Of a stretch of DNA of 44,836 nt, positions 8,262 through 15,596 are shown piece after piece. The notes beneath the pieces were generated by a model that saw nothing but the letters and a program-made list of their open reading frames with translations, made no database searches and had not been told where the DNA came from. This DNA is from Bacteroidales bacterium (GTDB lineage Bacteria > Bacteroidota > Bacteroidia > Bacteroidales > P3), in the NCBI GenBank assembly GCA_017509045.1, contig JAFWQP010000023.1, forward strand, positions 1 through 44,836. The letters run 5' to 3'. A program made the position numbers and the translations under genes. The stretch's first letter is position 1, and each line of letters starts with the position of its first letter.

Positions 8262-8663
8262 CGCGACAGTTAAGGCTCATTTAATATTTTGAATATCTGT
8301 TATTTATATTCACTTTCATATCTTTTCATAGTCGTTGCACGCCTCCCGAAACGCTTGTTTTTACCACTTTTTAATACCTCTGAGGAGCCGTTTTTACTCC
8401 GTTTGTAGGGATAAACCTTCGAAAAACCTTAAAAAAAATGAGGCACGAGTGACGCACTTTTTGCTCGAAATAGCCACAAAAACGCTTCGATTTGACTAAA
8501 AAAACACACTTTTCACTCATTTGTGCATACAAATGCTCGAAACTGACACAACACTATTGCGGACGTCTCATCAACGACCGCAGCACACGTAAATGGTTTG
8601 CCAATGAACTCATTATGTGAGCACCACACTTCAGTACCCATCCATTTGTCGGAGGATCCGGAA

Positions 8664-9302
8664 TTATTCGAGGCAGCGGACTAGGTTGTCGGCACCTTCG
8701 AAAATCTCGCTGATGCGTGTGGCGACCATGTAGGCGGGTGTGGTGTAGACGCAATGTTCGCGGTCGGCACAGACTTCGGTGGGTTTGCAGTATTCTACTT
8801 TGGCACCCAGATGTCGGGCAACGTCGGCAGGGGGACAGGGTTGTCCGAGGGTGAGGCTGACACCGTAGGGACCCAATACTTTGGCGAGCACCATGGGGGC
8901 TATGCACATGGCGATGATTGGTTTGTGGAGTTGGAAGGTGTCGAGGATTGCTTTTTCGACATCGGGGCGCACTGTCATGTTGGCACCGTGGAATGCAAAG
9001 GTGGAAAGATTGCGGGCGGCACCCATGCCACCGGGTAGGGCAAGGGCGTCGTAGTCGTTTGGTCGATAGTCAGCCAACGGACGTATGTTGCCGCGAGCTA
9101 TGCGGGCCGACTCGGTGAAGATGTCGCGACGTTCGCCGTTTTCGCTGCCGTCGAGGTGGCTGACTACTGAGTAATCGCCGTCGGGGGCGAAACATTGGTA
9201 TTGCCAGCCACGACGGTCGATGGCGAGCATGAGGGATAGGGTTTCTTGCAGTTCGCTGCCGTCGCGGTTGCCGCAGCCCGATAGGATGATTGCTATGGTC
9301 AT
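8664..9302 (-). CDS. elbB: Glyoxalase/deglycase-like protein ElbB
   Basis: The 212 residues match ElbB along the whole length: IILSGCGNRDGSELQET at the start, YQCFAPD, ESARIARGNIRPLADY, DALALPGGMGAARNLSTFA, and IIAMCIAPMVLAKVLG. The Cys in MCIAP is the nucleophile-elbow Cys of the DJ-1/PfpI (class I glutamine amidotransferase-like) fold. E. coli ElbB has weak glyoxalase activity and was linked to isoprenoid synthesis; the true substrate is uncertain. It is the last gene of the minus-strand series 15431-8664. A word repeat of the AAATTAAAAA type runs up to the start codon. Confidence 0.93.
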   Translation of the reverse strand: MTIAIILSGCGNRDGSELQETLSLMLAIDRRGWQYQCFAPDGDYSVVSHLDGSENGERRDIFTESARIARGNIRPLADYRPNDYDALALPGGMGAARNLSTFAFHGANMTVRPDVEKAILDTFQLHKPIIAMCIAPMVLAKVLGPYGVSLTLGQPCPPADVARHLGAKVEYCKPTEVCADREHCVYTTPAYMVATRISEIFEGADNLVRCLE

Positions 9303-9409
9303 GATTAAAATTAAAAATTAAAAATAAAAAATTAAAAAGTAAAAAGTAAAAAGTAAAAATTGGCTTCCGCCCCAACTTCTTAGTTCTTAGTTCTTACTTC
9401 TTACTTCAA
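9303..9409. repeat. Spacer made of word repeats (AAAAGTAAAA and TTAGTTCTTAG families)
   Basis: Directly upstream of elbB lie AAATTAAAAA words and four AAAGTAAAA words, then TTAGTTCTTAGTTCTTAC and TTACTTCTTACTTC. The second family recurs at 24989-25024 and, inverted, at 37325-37357. No gene is visible. Confidence 0.7.
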
Positions 9410-11170
9410 TCAGAGTCCTAGGATGGCTTCAATTTGTTCGGTTTCGCGGATGTTGCGAAGGCGGTTGTCTATAACGTGGGCTTCGGTGCCTTTGAGAAGT
9501 TCGGCAAAGTGTTCCTGAACGGTGATGACGGCTTCGAGTTGGCGGATGTAGAGGTAGAGTTCGGAGAGGTGGTTGATGGCTTTGATGTTGAGGTAGGTGG
9601 CATCGAGTCGGCTATATGCTTTGCGGAGGTTGCGGAAGGCTTGTAGGTCGGGTTGGAGCTGGGAGTCGAGCAGGCGGTAGCGGTCGTAGAGCTGTATGGC
9701 ACGCAGGCAGCTGAGCTGCATGTCGTAGTAGTCGTTGAGTTGTTGGATGAATTGGCTGCCACCGGTGCGGTCGATGAAGGTGGGGGTGAGGACGTAGTGT
9801 TTGCGGATGTTTTGATAGCCGTTGTATACGGTGAGGTGCGACATCCAGCCGCGGGAGATGGTGTCCTGAGTGGCTGTGATGAGTTGGCGAAGTTGGAGTA
9901 TGGTGTCGTATTGGCGTTGGATGGATTGGAAGTAGTCCATCTCATCGCGGAAACGGGCGGCATCGTCGAGGGTGCGGTATTTGGGGGCTATGGGGTTGGC
10001 TTCTCGTATTTGCTTGTAGGCTTTGGCTATGTCGGAGTATTTGGCTGAGGCGCTGCGGGTGATGCTGTCGCCATGCTGCTGGATGGTGCGGAGGCGGTCG
10101 TAGTCGTGCAGATAGCATTCCTGTACTTGGATGAATTCGTTGAGCTCGTCGATGAATATCTCGGCGTCGAGTTTGGAGTTGAAGGCTGGGGTGGTGTTGA
10201 GGGTGGAGGCGACTTCTTGGTAGGTCTTGGCGGCATCGCGGTAAGTGGAGGAGTAGAGGCTGGCGATGCGTTTGTTGGTGGCGGTGATTTGTTCGCGGAG
10301 GTCGATGACGGTGAGGTAGCTGTTTTGGATGTCGATGATGTCTTGCAGCGACTGGGTGTAGGCGTAGTATTCGCGCAGGGTGGCGAAGGTGGGTGGCGGG
10401 GTTGCTTGGCGGAATACGCGCTGGTAGGAGCGGAGGACGTCGGTGTGGGTGTGTCCGCAGCGCATCTTGAGGGTATTGGTGAAGTTGTTGATGCGGGCGG
10501 TGTAGTTGTTGTTGCTCAATAGGTTGTCGATGACGTGATGCTGAAATTGCGAGAAGCGGGAGAGGCTGGCGATGTAGGAGCTGTCGGCGCGGCGGTTGGA
10601 GAAGTCGTAGCGGTTGTAGACGGAGAGGTAGGCGTAGTAGAGGTCTTTGAGTTCTTTTTTACGGGCTTTGTCGTTGATGCCGATGCCTTCGCAGGCGTTG
10701 ATGATGGTGCGGTGGTTGCGTTGGATGGTATCCTTGAGCAGGTTGAGTGAGGTTTGCTGGATGGCATCTTGGCGGATGTGCTCGCGCTGGATGTAGTCGT
10801 GGGCGCGGCTGAGCACAGTAGCGGAGAGCTCTTTAATTTTGATGATGTATTGGGGGTAGTCGTCGAGATAGTGTGTGGCGTCGATCCATACGGTGTCGTC
10901 TTGGTGGCGGTATTCGTAGAGGAGTACGTTTTCCATCGCCATCAGTTTGGCGTTGATGGTGACGCAGGTGTCGGTGAGCGCGGGGTTGCTGCCACCGAGG
11001 GTGTCGAGGTAGCGGAGTAGGTGGATGGTGTCGTCGAGGAAGTTGGGGCGTATGCCAAAGTTTGGTGCGAGTTCTTTGACGGACACGGGGACGGGGGTCT
11101 GTGCATGTACGCCCACCATGGCCAGAGAGACTATAAAGTAGAAGCTAAAAAGTAAAATGAATTTTTTCAT
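9410..11170 (-). CDS. Secreted helical-repeat protein, unknown function
   Basis: The 586-residue product starts with a signal peptide (MKKFILLFSFYFIVSLAMVGVHAQ) and is otherwise rich in Tyr, Gln, Arg and predicted helix, with few Gly or Pro. Residues about 243-572 appear to be five tandem units of 62-68 residues (243-305, 306-373, 374-440, 441-506, 507-572). The units share the pattern YxxIxx...PxF...(A)xxFxxxLxxYxxxQxxYLxxIxxLRxxI, for example TPAFNSKLDAEIFIDELNEF and APKYRTLDDAARFRDEMDYF. No enzyme motif is seen. A periplasmic scaffold or adaptor would fit, but that is only a guess. The purF gene lies upstream after a 198-bp spacer. Confidence 0.78.
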   Translation of the reverse strand: MKKFILLFSFYFIVSLAMVGVHAQTPVPVSVKELAPNFGIRPNFLDDTIHLLRYLDTLGGSNPALTDTCVTINAKLMAMENVLLYEYRHQDDTVWIDATHYLDDYPQYIIKIKELSATVLSRAHDYIQREHIRQDAIQQTSLNLLKDTIQRNHRTIINACEGIGINDKARKKELKDLYYAYLSVYNRYDFSNRRADSSYIASLSRFSQFQHHVIDNLLSNNNYTARINNFTNTLKMRCGHTHTDVLRSYQRVFRQATPPPTFATLREYYAYTQSLQDIIDIQNSYLTVIDLREQITATNKRIASLYSSTYRDAAKTYQEVASTLNTTPAFNSKLDAEIFIDELNEFIQVQECYLHDYDRLRTIQQHGDSITRSASAKYSDIAKAYKQIREANPIAPKYRTLDDAARFRDEMDYFQSIQRQYDTILQLRQLITATQDTISRGWMSHLTVYNGYQNIRKHYVLTPTFIDRTGGSQFIQQLNDYYDMQLSCLRAIQLYDRYRLLDSQLQPDLQAFRNLRKAYSRLDATYLNIKAINHLSELYLYIRQLEAVITVQEHFAELLKGTEAHVIDNRLRNIRETEQIEAILGL

Positions 11171-11368
11171 TGTATTGTGTTAATGATTGCTTGATGGTTT
11201 GACAATTTAAGGTTATAAAGGTTGAAGAGTTTTTGAGTTTAAAAAGTTCGCGCCAAATTTTAATTTTTAAAATGAAGGTTGAAAAGTAAAAAAGGGTGAT
11301 CTTACCTTTATAACCTTTAAAACTCTTAAACCTTTAAAACGTTAACGCATTCAAGCAATTATTCAGTT
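11171..11368. repeat. Spacer with AAGGTTATAAAGG inverted word repeat
   Basis: AAGGTTATAAAGG near 11209-11221 faces its reverse complement near 11305-11319, and further CCTTTAAAAC/CTTTAAAAC words follow. ATTGCTTGATGG next to the downstream start is the inverse of the ATCAAGCAATC word seen at 18878 and, in variant form, near 3108. No gene is visible. Confidence 0.55.
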
Positions 11369-12775
11369 TTATTCTCCGAAGGAGCTGCCGTCGAAGCAGT
11401 GGGTGCATAGTTGGCACTTGGGCAGGCCGACGGCCTGGCAGAGGGTGTCGAGGGAGTTGAACTTGAGGGTGTCGACACCAATAGTTTTACGGATGGTTTC
11501 GACCATGGTGGCGTATTGTTTGGAGGTTTCGTCGCGGTAGGCTTCGAGGTTGCGGATTTCGCCTCCTTCGAGTTGCTCGATGACACGTCGGGTGATGAGT
11601 TCGCGATCGGTCTTGGAGGTGGAGAAGTTGAGGTAGTTGCAGCCGTAGAGCAGTGGGGGGCAGCTGATGCGGATGTGGATGCGTTTGACTCCGTTGGCAT
11701 AGAGCATGCGGGTTTGGTCGCGCAGCTGTGTGCCACGGACGATGCTGTCGTCGCAGAATACCACCTCTTTGCCTTCTAGCACTTTGCGGGAGGGGATGAG
11801 CTTCATCTTAGCCACGAGGTTGCGCGCCTCTTGGTTGACGGGCATGAAGCTGCGTGCCCATGTGGGGGTGTATTTGAGGATGCCGCGTTTGTAGGGAATG
11901 CCACGACCCACGGCATAGCCTAGTGCCATGCCGACACCCGAGTCGGGGATGCCCGACACGTAGTCGGCATCGACGTCGTCGTTCTTGCCCATAGCCTCAC
12001 CCAGACGGTAGCGGACTTCTTCGGCGTTGATGTCTTCGTATTCTACGCAGGGGAAACCATAGTATATCCACAGGAATGAGCATATCTGCATCTTGTCGCT
12101 GGGCGGGATGAGCTGCTGGATGCCGCTGGGAGTGATGAGGACGGCTTCGCCAGCTTGAACATGGTATTGGGTGGTGAAGCCTAGGTTGACGTAGCTGTGG
12201 CTCTCGGAGGCGACGGCATAGTCGTTGTTGCGGCGGCCGATGGTGAGGGGGGTGCGGCCATAGCGGTCGCGGGCGGCAATGATGCCGTCGGTGGTGAGTA
12301 TGAGGAAGGAGACGCTGCCTCGCACATGGTTGTATACGTTGCGGATGCCGTCGGCGAAGTCTTTGCCTTGGGTGACGAGCAGGGCGATAAGTTCGGTGGG
12401 GTTGGTGCGACCCATGCTGAGCTCGGTGAACTGCTGGTTTTTGCTGAGGCAGAGTTGTTCCAGTTCGTCGATGTTGTTGATGCGCGACACAGTGCACACG
12501 GCAAAACGACCCAGGTGAGAGTTGCACACGATGGGTTGGGCGTCGGTGTCGGAGATGACGCCGATGCCTTTGTGTCCTAGCATCTCGTGGATGTCGGATG
12601 AGAATTTGGTCTTGAACTGTGTGTTCTCGATGTTGTGGATGTTGAGGTGCATGACGCCGTTGTCGATGGTGCTAAGTCCGGCACGGCGGGTACCGAGGTG
12701 GGAGTGGTAGTCGGTGCCATAAAATAGGTCGGTGGCACAGGGCTGCTCGGTGATGACTCCAAATAGACCGCTCAT
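11369..12775 (-). CDS. purF: Amidophosphoribosyltransferase-type protein without the N-terminal Cys
   Basis: The 468 residues have the two-domain PurF architecture: an N-terminal Ntn glutaminase-like domain (FYGTDYHSHLGTRRAG, SHLGRFAVCTVSRINN, RDRYGRTPLTIGRR, SESHSYVNLG) and a phosphoribosyltransferase domain with the PRPP loop VVFCDDSIVRGTQLRD and GIPDSGVGMALGYA. PurF makes phosphoribosylamine from PRPP and glutamine, the first step of purine synthesis. The protein begins MSGLFGV, so the catalytic Cys that should directly follow Met is Ser. I recall Bacteroidota relatives starting MGGFFGV, equally without Cys, so this is a family trait rather than a local mutation. It may use ammonia or be regulatory. 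The C-terminal CQLCTHCF pair of Cys recalls metal-binding PurF versions. Confidence 0.85.
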   Translation of the reverse strand: MSGLFGVITEQPCATDLFYGTDYHSHLGTRRAGLSTIDNGVMHLNIHNIENTQFKTKFSSDIHEMLGHKGIGVISDTDAQPIVCNSHLGRFAVCTVSRINNIDELEQLCLSKNQQFTELSMGRTNPTELIALLVTQGKDFADGIRNVYNHVRGSVSFLILTTDGIIAARDRYGRTPLTIGRRNNDYAVASESHSYVNLGFTTQYHVQAGEAVLITPSGIQQLIPPSDKMQICSFLWIYYGFPCVEYEDINAEEVRYRLGEAMGKNDDVDADYVSGIPDSGVGMALGYAVGRGIPYKRGILKYTPTWARSFMPVNQEARNLVAKMKLIPSRKVLEGKEVVFCDDSIVRGTQLRDQTRMLYANGVKRIHIRISCPPLLYGCNYLNFSTSKTDRELITRRVIEQLEGGEIRNLEAYRDETSKQYATMVETIRKTIGVDTLKFNSLDTLCQAVGLPKCQLCTHCFDGSSFGE

Positions 12776-12885
12776 GAAAATTGAAAATTATGAATTAAGA
12801 ATTAAAATATATTGTATGTTGTTTTTTAGCTTTTTGGGGGAATGCTGTCGCGTTGAATGGAAAAGACAAAAATACTTTTTATTAT
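12776..12885. repeat. Short spacer with AATTGAAAATTATGAATTAAGAATTA words
   Basis: The spacer between mtaB and purF begins with the word repeat directly at the purF start codon. CAAAAATA at 12867-12874 reads TATTTTTG on the minus strand and could be a -7 promoter box for purF, but no -33 box accompanies it. Confidence 0.4.
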
Positions 12886-14382
12886 TCAATCGTCGTATGA
12901 AAAGTTATCAACAATTGTTGATTTCTCGATTGGGTAGGGGGTGACGGTGCCGGCGAGGGCTGGGTCGTAGGGGCGTTGTAGGCGTATGTAGTTGTCGGTC
13001 CATCCTTGCATTGTGGTGCCGTCGGGGGTGGGGTGGGGGCTGTGTTCCCATAGTACGTTGCGCACGGTACCCGTCTGGCTCTGGATGAAAGCGTGGCGCT
13101 TGCGGTCGGAGAGGCGGTGCAGCTCGATGCTGCGGGCTTTGCGAACGGGGATGGGCACCCGCTCGGGCAGCGACAGTGCGGCGGTGCCGGGACGGTCGGA
13201 GTAGGGGAAGACGTGCAGATAGCTGATGGGCAGGCTGTCGATGTAGGCTTGGCTGGCAGCGAAGGTGTCGTCGTCCTCGCCGTTGAAGCCGGTGATGACG
13301 TCGGCAGCAATGCAGGCGTGGGGCATCACCTCCTTGATGTGAGCCAGTCGGGCGGCATAGAGGGCGGTGTCGTAGCGGCGGTGCATGAGTCGCAGCACTT
13401 TGTCGGAACCTGCCTGAAGGGGTATGTGGAAGTGGGGCAGAAAGGCACGCGAGGAGGCTATGAAGTCGATGATGGAGTGGGTGATGAGGTTGGGTTCGAT
13501 GCTGGAGATGCGGTAGCGCAGTATTTGGGGGATTTGGTCGAGCTGCTGGAGGAGTTGGAGGAGGGTTTCGCCGTTGTGCTGTCCGAAGGTGCCGGTGTTG
13601 ACACCTGTCAGCACCACTTCGCGGGTGCTGGTGGCGGCAATTTGGCGTGCCATAGCCATAGTGTCGGCAATGGTGGCACTGCGGCTGCGCCCCCGCGCAA
13701 AGGGTATGGCGCAGTAGGTGCAGAAATAGTCGCAGCCGTCCTGAATCTTGAAGAAGGTGCGTGTGCGGTCGTCGCCCGAATAGGCGGGATGAAATGGAAA
13801 TTGAGAATTGGTTTTGAATTGAGAATTGAGTATTTCTTCGAGACATTGCTTGGGCTCGGAATAGTGCAAATCTTGGGATTTGCCCTCTTCGCTCGCTTTT
13901 CGCAATGTTGAGAATGAACATACCCCGGCTTTCGACCACCCCTCTAAAGAGGGGACGGGGGCGGCAGCCAATTCTCCATTCTCGATTCTCCATTCTCGAT
14001 TCTCAATTTTCTCCGCCATCGGATAATTCTCAATTCTCAATTCCCCATTCTCAATTCTCAAAATGTCGGGCAGGCGGTGCTTCTGGTCGTTGCCTAGAAT
14101 AATGTCGACCCCCGGAATGCGGGCAATCTGCTCGGCGTCGGTCTGTGCCAGGCAGCCTATCACGGCGATGATGGCATGGGGGTTGAGTGCTGTGGCCTGA
14201 CGGATGGCGTTACGGCACTTCTTGGCAGCGACAGAGGTGACAGTGCAGGTGTTGATGACGTAGATGTCGGCGCGCTCGTGGTGGCTCACGATGTCGAAAC
14301 CACGTTGCTGCATTTGGCGTTGCAGGTGGCTGGTTTCGGCAAAGTTGAGCTTACATCCCAGCGTATGGGTGGCAAGGGTCAT
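12886..14382 (-). CDS. mtaB: tRNA t6A37 methylthiotransferase MtaB with an in-frame repeat insertion
   Basis: The 498 residues carry the radical-SAM methylthiotransferase layout: an N-terminal UPF0004 domain with Cys10, Cys46 and Cys77 (TLGCKLNF, VINTCTVT, VIGCLAQ), the radical-SAM cluster CDYFCTYC (217-224) with PFARGRSRS, and a C-terminal TRAM-like tail. MtaB converts t6A37 of ANN-decoding tRNAs to ms2t6A. Between PDIL (108) and GDDRTRTFFKIQDGCDYF (from about 203), where relatives have some 25 residues, lie about 90 residues encoded by repeat DNA (IENGELRIENYP, PSLEGWSKAGV, EEILNSQFKTNSQF). The frame stays open and all ligands remain, so the protein may work. It starts 5 bp after the stop of the MORN-type gene. 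Confidence 0.93.
   Translation of the reverse strand: MTLATHTLGCKLNFAETSHLQRQMQQRGFDIVSHHERADIYVINTCTVTSVAAKKCRNAIRQATALNPHAIIAVIGCLAQTDAEQIARIPGVDIILGNDQKHRLPDILRIENGELRIENYPMAEKIENREWRIENGELAAAPVPSLEGWSKAGVCSFSTLRKASEEGKSQDLHYSEPKQCLEEILNSQFKTNSQFPFHPAYSGDDRTRTFFKIQDGCDYFCTYCAIPFARGRSRSATIADTMAMARQIAATSTREVVLTGVNTGTFGQHNGETLLQLLQQLDQIPQILRYRISSIEPNLITHSIIDFIASSRAFLPHFHIPLQAGSDKVLRLMHRRYDTALYAARLAHIKEVMPHACIAADVITGFNGEDDDTFAASQAYIDSLPISYLHVFPYSDRPGTAALSLPERVPIPVRKARSIELHRLSDRKRHAFIQSQTGTVRNVLWEHSPHPTPDGTTMQGWTDNYIRLQRPYDPALAGTVTPYPIEKSTIVDNFSYDD
13789..14058. repeat. Composite repeat, copy 2, inserted in frame in mtaB
   Basis: This is the longest copy: AATTCTCAATTC-type arms, the GC core at 13916-13961 (containing CCCCTCTAAAGAGGGG and ACCCCGGCTTTCGACCA), then a segment CCCTCTTCGCTCGCTTTTCG and a second set of AATTGAGAATTG words. 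The core is inverted relative to copies 1 and 3, so the host protein reads its opposite strand (PSLEGWSKAGV instead of PxFxHPSKEG). Confidence 0.85.
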
Positions 14383-14387
14383 GGCGA

Positions 14388-15431
14388 TTAACGGTCGAAG
14401 TCGAAGAGGCCGCCGTCCTCGATGGTCTGGCGGTTCAGTTGGAGGCTGTGGAGCATACGCAAACAGTCGTCGTCGGGGTAGACGTTGAAGTCGGGTGCGG
14501 GGTCGAGACTGAGTATTTCGCGTCCCTCTCTATCGCGTGTGGTACCCACCACGAGGTCGGTTGCCACCATGATGCGAGCCTCGCGGTTGGCGAGGGTGAA
14601 GCGGTCGTTGCCCACGCGGGCGTAGAGCACGTCGGAGCCTTCATGGTGCACCAGTTTGGTGCCGTCGAGAAGGTACACGATGGTCTTGCTTTTGCCTTGG
14701 GGTGCCATGTAGGCGATGTTGTAGATGGAGACAAAGCGCTCTTCGGGCAGCAGCAGGCGCACACGGCGGTCGATGAGGCTGCCCATCTTCCACGATTCGT
14801 CCACCACCAGCTGCGCCTGGTCGTAGTATTTCCAACTGCCGTTGCGTTCGCCGGCGGTGTAATGGCCTTCGCGCACCAGCTGCTGGCCGTCGTTATATTC
14901 CACCAGCCTGCCTTCTATGCCGCCATGCACAAAGGTGGCGGTGATGTATCCCTGCTTGCCGATGCGCTTCCACCAGCGACCGTGGCGGTGGTTGTCGTCC
15001 CAGTTGCATACTTCGGCGGTGTCACCATTGGAGGTGAAGGTAACCTGCAGACCGTGGCGCACGCCCATTTTGTAGGTGGTGAGCTTCAGACGGCGTCCAC
15101 CTGTGTCGTAGAAAGTCCACAAGCCGTCGCGGTTCTTCTGGTTGAAGTTGCCTTCTGCCAGCAGTTGCCCTCGGTTGTTGTACACCTTGTGTCGGCACAC
15201 CTTGCCGGGCACTGTGTAGGTGTTGGTGATGCGGACGGTGCCGTCGGGGAAATAATAGGTGAAGGTGCCGGTCTCAAGGTCGTCCACAAAGTCGCCCTCA
15301 TATAGTTTGGCACCCTGTTTGTCGGTTTTCACCCAGTGGCCCTGTTTGCGACCCTGTTTGTCAATCTGGTTTTGCGCCTGACAGACTATGCCCGTCATCA
15401 TCAGCGCAAGGATAATCAGTCGGTATCTCAT
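14388..15431 (-). CDS. Secreted MORN-type (YwqK-like) repeat protein
   Basis: The 347-residue protein has a short signal peptide (MRYRLIILALMMTGIVCQAQ). From residue about 25 to 225 it consists of repeats of the MORN_2 type, 20-25 residues each: DKQGRKQGHWVK, GDFVDDLETGTFTYYFPDG, EGNFNQKNRDGLWTFYDTGG, KMGVRHGLQVTF, EGHYTAGERNGSWKYYDQ. This is the pattern annotated as YwqK-family in Bacteroidota, a beta-strand repeat of unclear role at the cell surface or in the periplasm. The last 110 residues have no repeat and no recognised motif. It is the first gene of the minus-strand series and lies 5 bp from mtaB, suggesting a common transcript. Confidence 0.82.
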   Translation of the reverse strand: MRYRLIILALMMTGIVCQAQNQIDKQGRKQGHWVKTDKQGAKLYEGDFVDDLETGTFTYYFPDGTVRITNTYTVPGKVCRHKVYNNRGQLLAEGNFNQKNRDGLWTFYDTGGRRLKLTTYKMGVRHGLQVTFTSNGDTAEVCNWDDNHRHGRWWKRIGKQGYITATFVHGGIEGRLVEYNDGQQLVREGHYTAGERNGSWKYYDQAQLVVDESWKMGSLIDRRVRLLLPEERFVSIYNIAYMAPQGKSKTIVYLLDGTKLVHHEGSDVLYARVGNDRFTLANREARIMVATDLVVGTTRDREGREILSLDPAPDFNVYPDDDCLRMLHSLQLNRQTIEDGGLFDFDR

Positions 15432-15500
15432 TTAAAATTAAAAATTAAAATATAAAAATTAATAGTTGAAAGTTTAAAAATAAAAGTCTGAAATATTTTG

Positions 15501-15508
15501 CAAAAGTA
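15501..15508 (-). promoter_or_regulatory. Possible -7 promoter box (TACTTTTG) for the MORN-type gene and mtaB
   Basis: Read on the minus strand the sequence TACTTTTG fits the Bacteroidota TAnnTTTG box and lies about 70 bp upstream of the ATG at 15431. A -33 box at proper distance is not evident. Confidence 0.4.
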
Positions 15509-15596
15509 CAATTTTTTTTCAAATATATCGTTACTAGGCTACATTTTTTTTAAAGAACAGGTCATTTTTGTTAAGTTGAAAATTGAAAACTGAAAA

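Larger units (their letters stand above)
7119..8663. other. 1.5 kb gene-free region rich in inverted and direct repeats
   Basis: Neither strand shows a reading frame with recognisable coding character or a tRNA-like fold. The region contains two related hairpin units (about 7140-7320 and 7840-8060), a group of GTAAC/GTTAC words with a perfect 15-bp inverted repeat (7462-7476 and 7706-7720), and TGTCA/TGACA word clusters in opposite orientation (8101-8132, 8208-8261). The stretch 8280-8560 is A/T-rich without clear structure. A short frame on the plus strand just before 8610 (HYCGRLINDRSTRKWFANEL) could be the tail of a decayed gene, but I do not recognise it. Confidence 0.7.

Noticed and set aside
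7119..8663. tRNA or rRNA genes in the large non-coding region
   Set aside because: No T-loop GTTCRANNC, cloverleaf or CCA-like pattern and no rRNA-like segment was found on either strand by reading.
8554..8907. Reading frame of 117 codons overlapping the end of elbB
   Set aside because: It overlaps elbB in another frame and has shadow-type composition; only its last 20 codons lie outside elbB and they match nothing I know.
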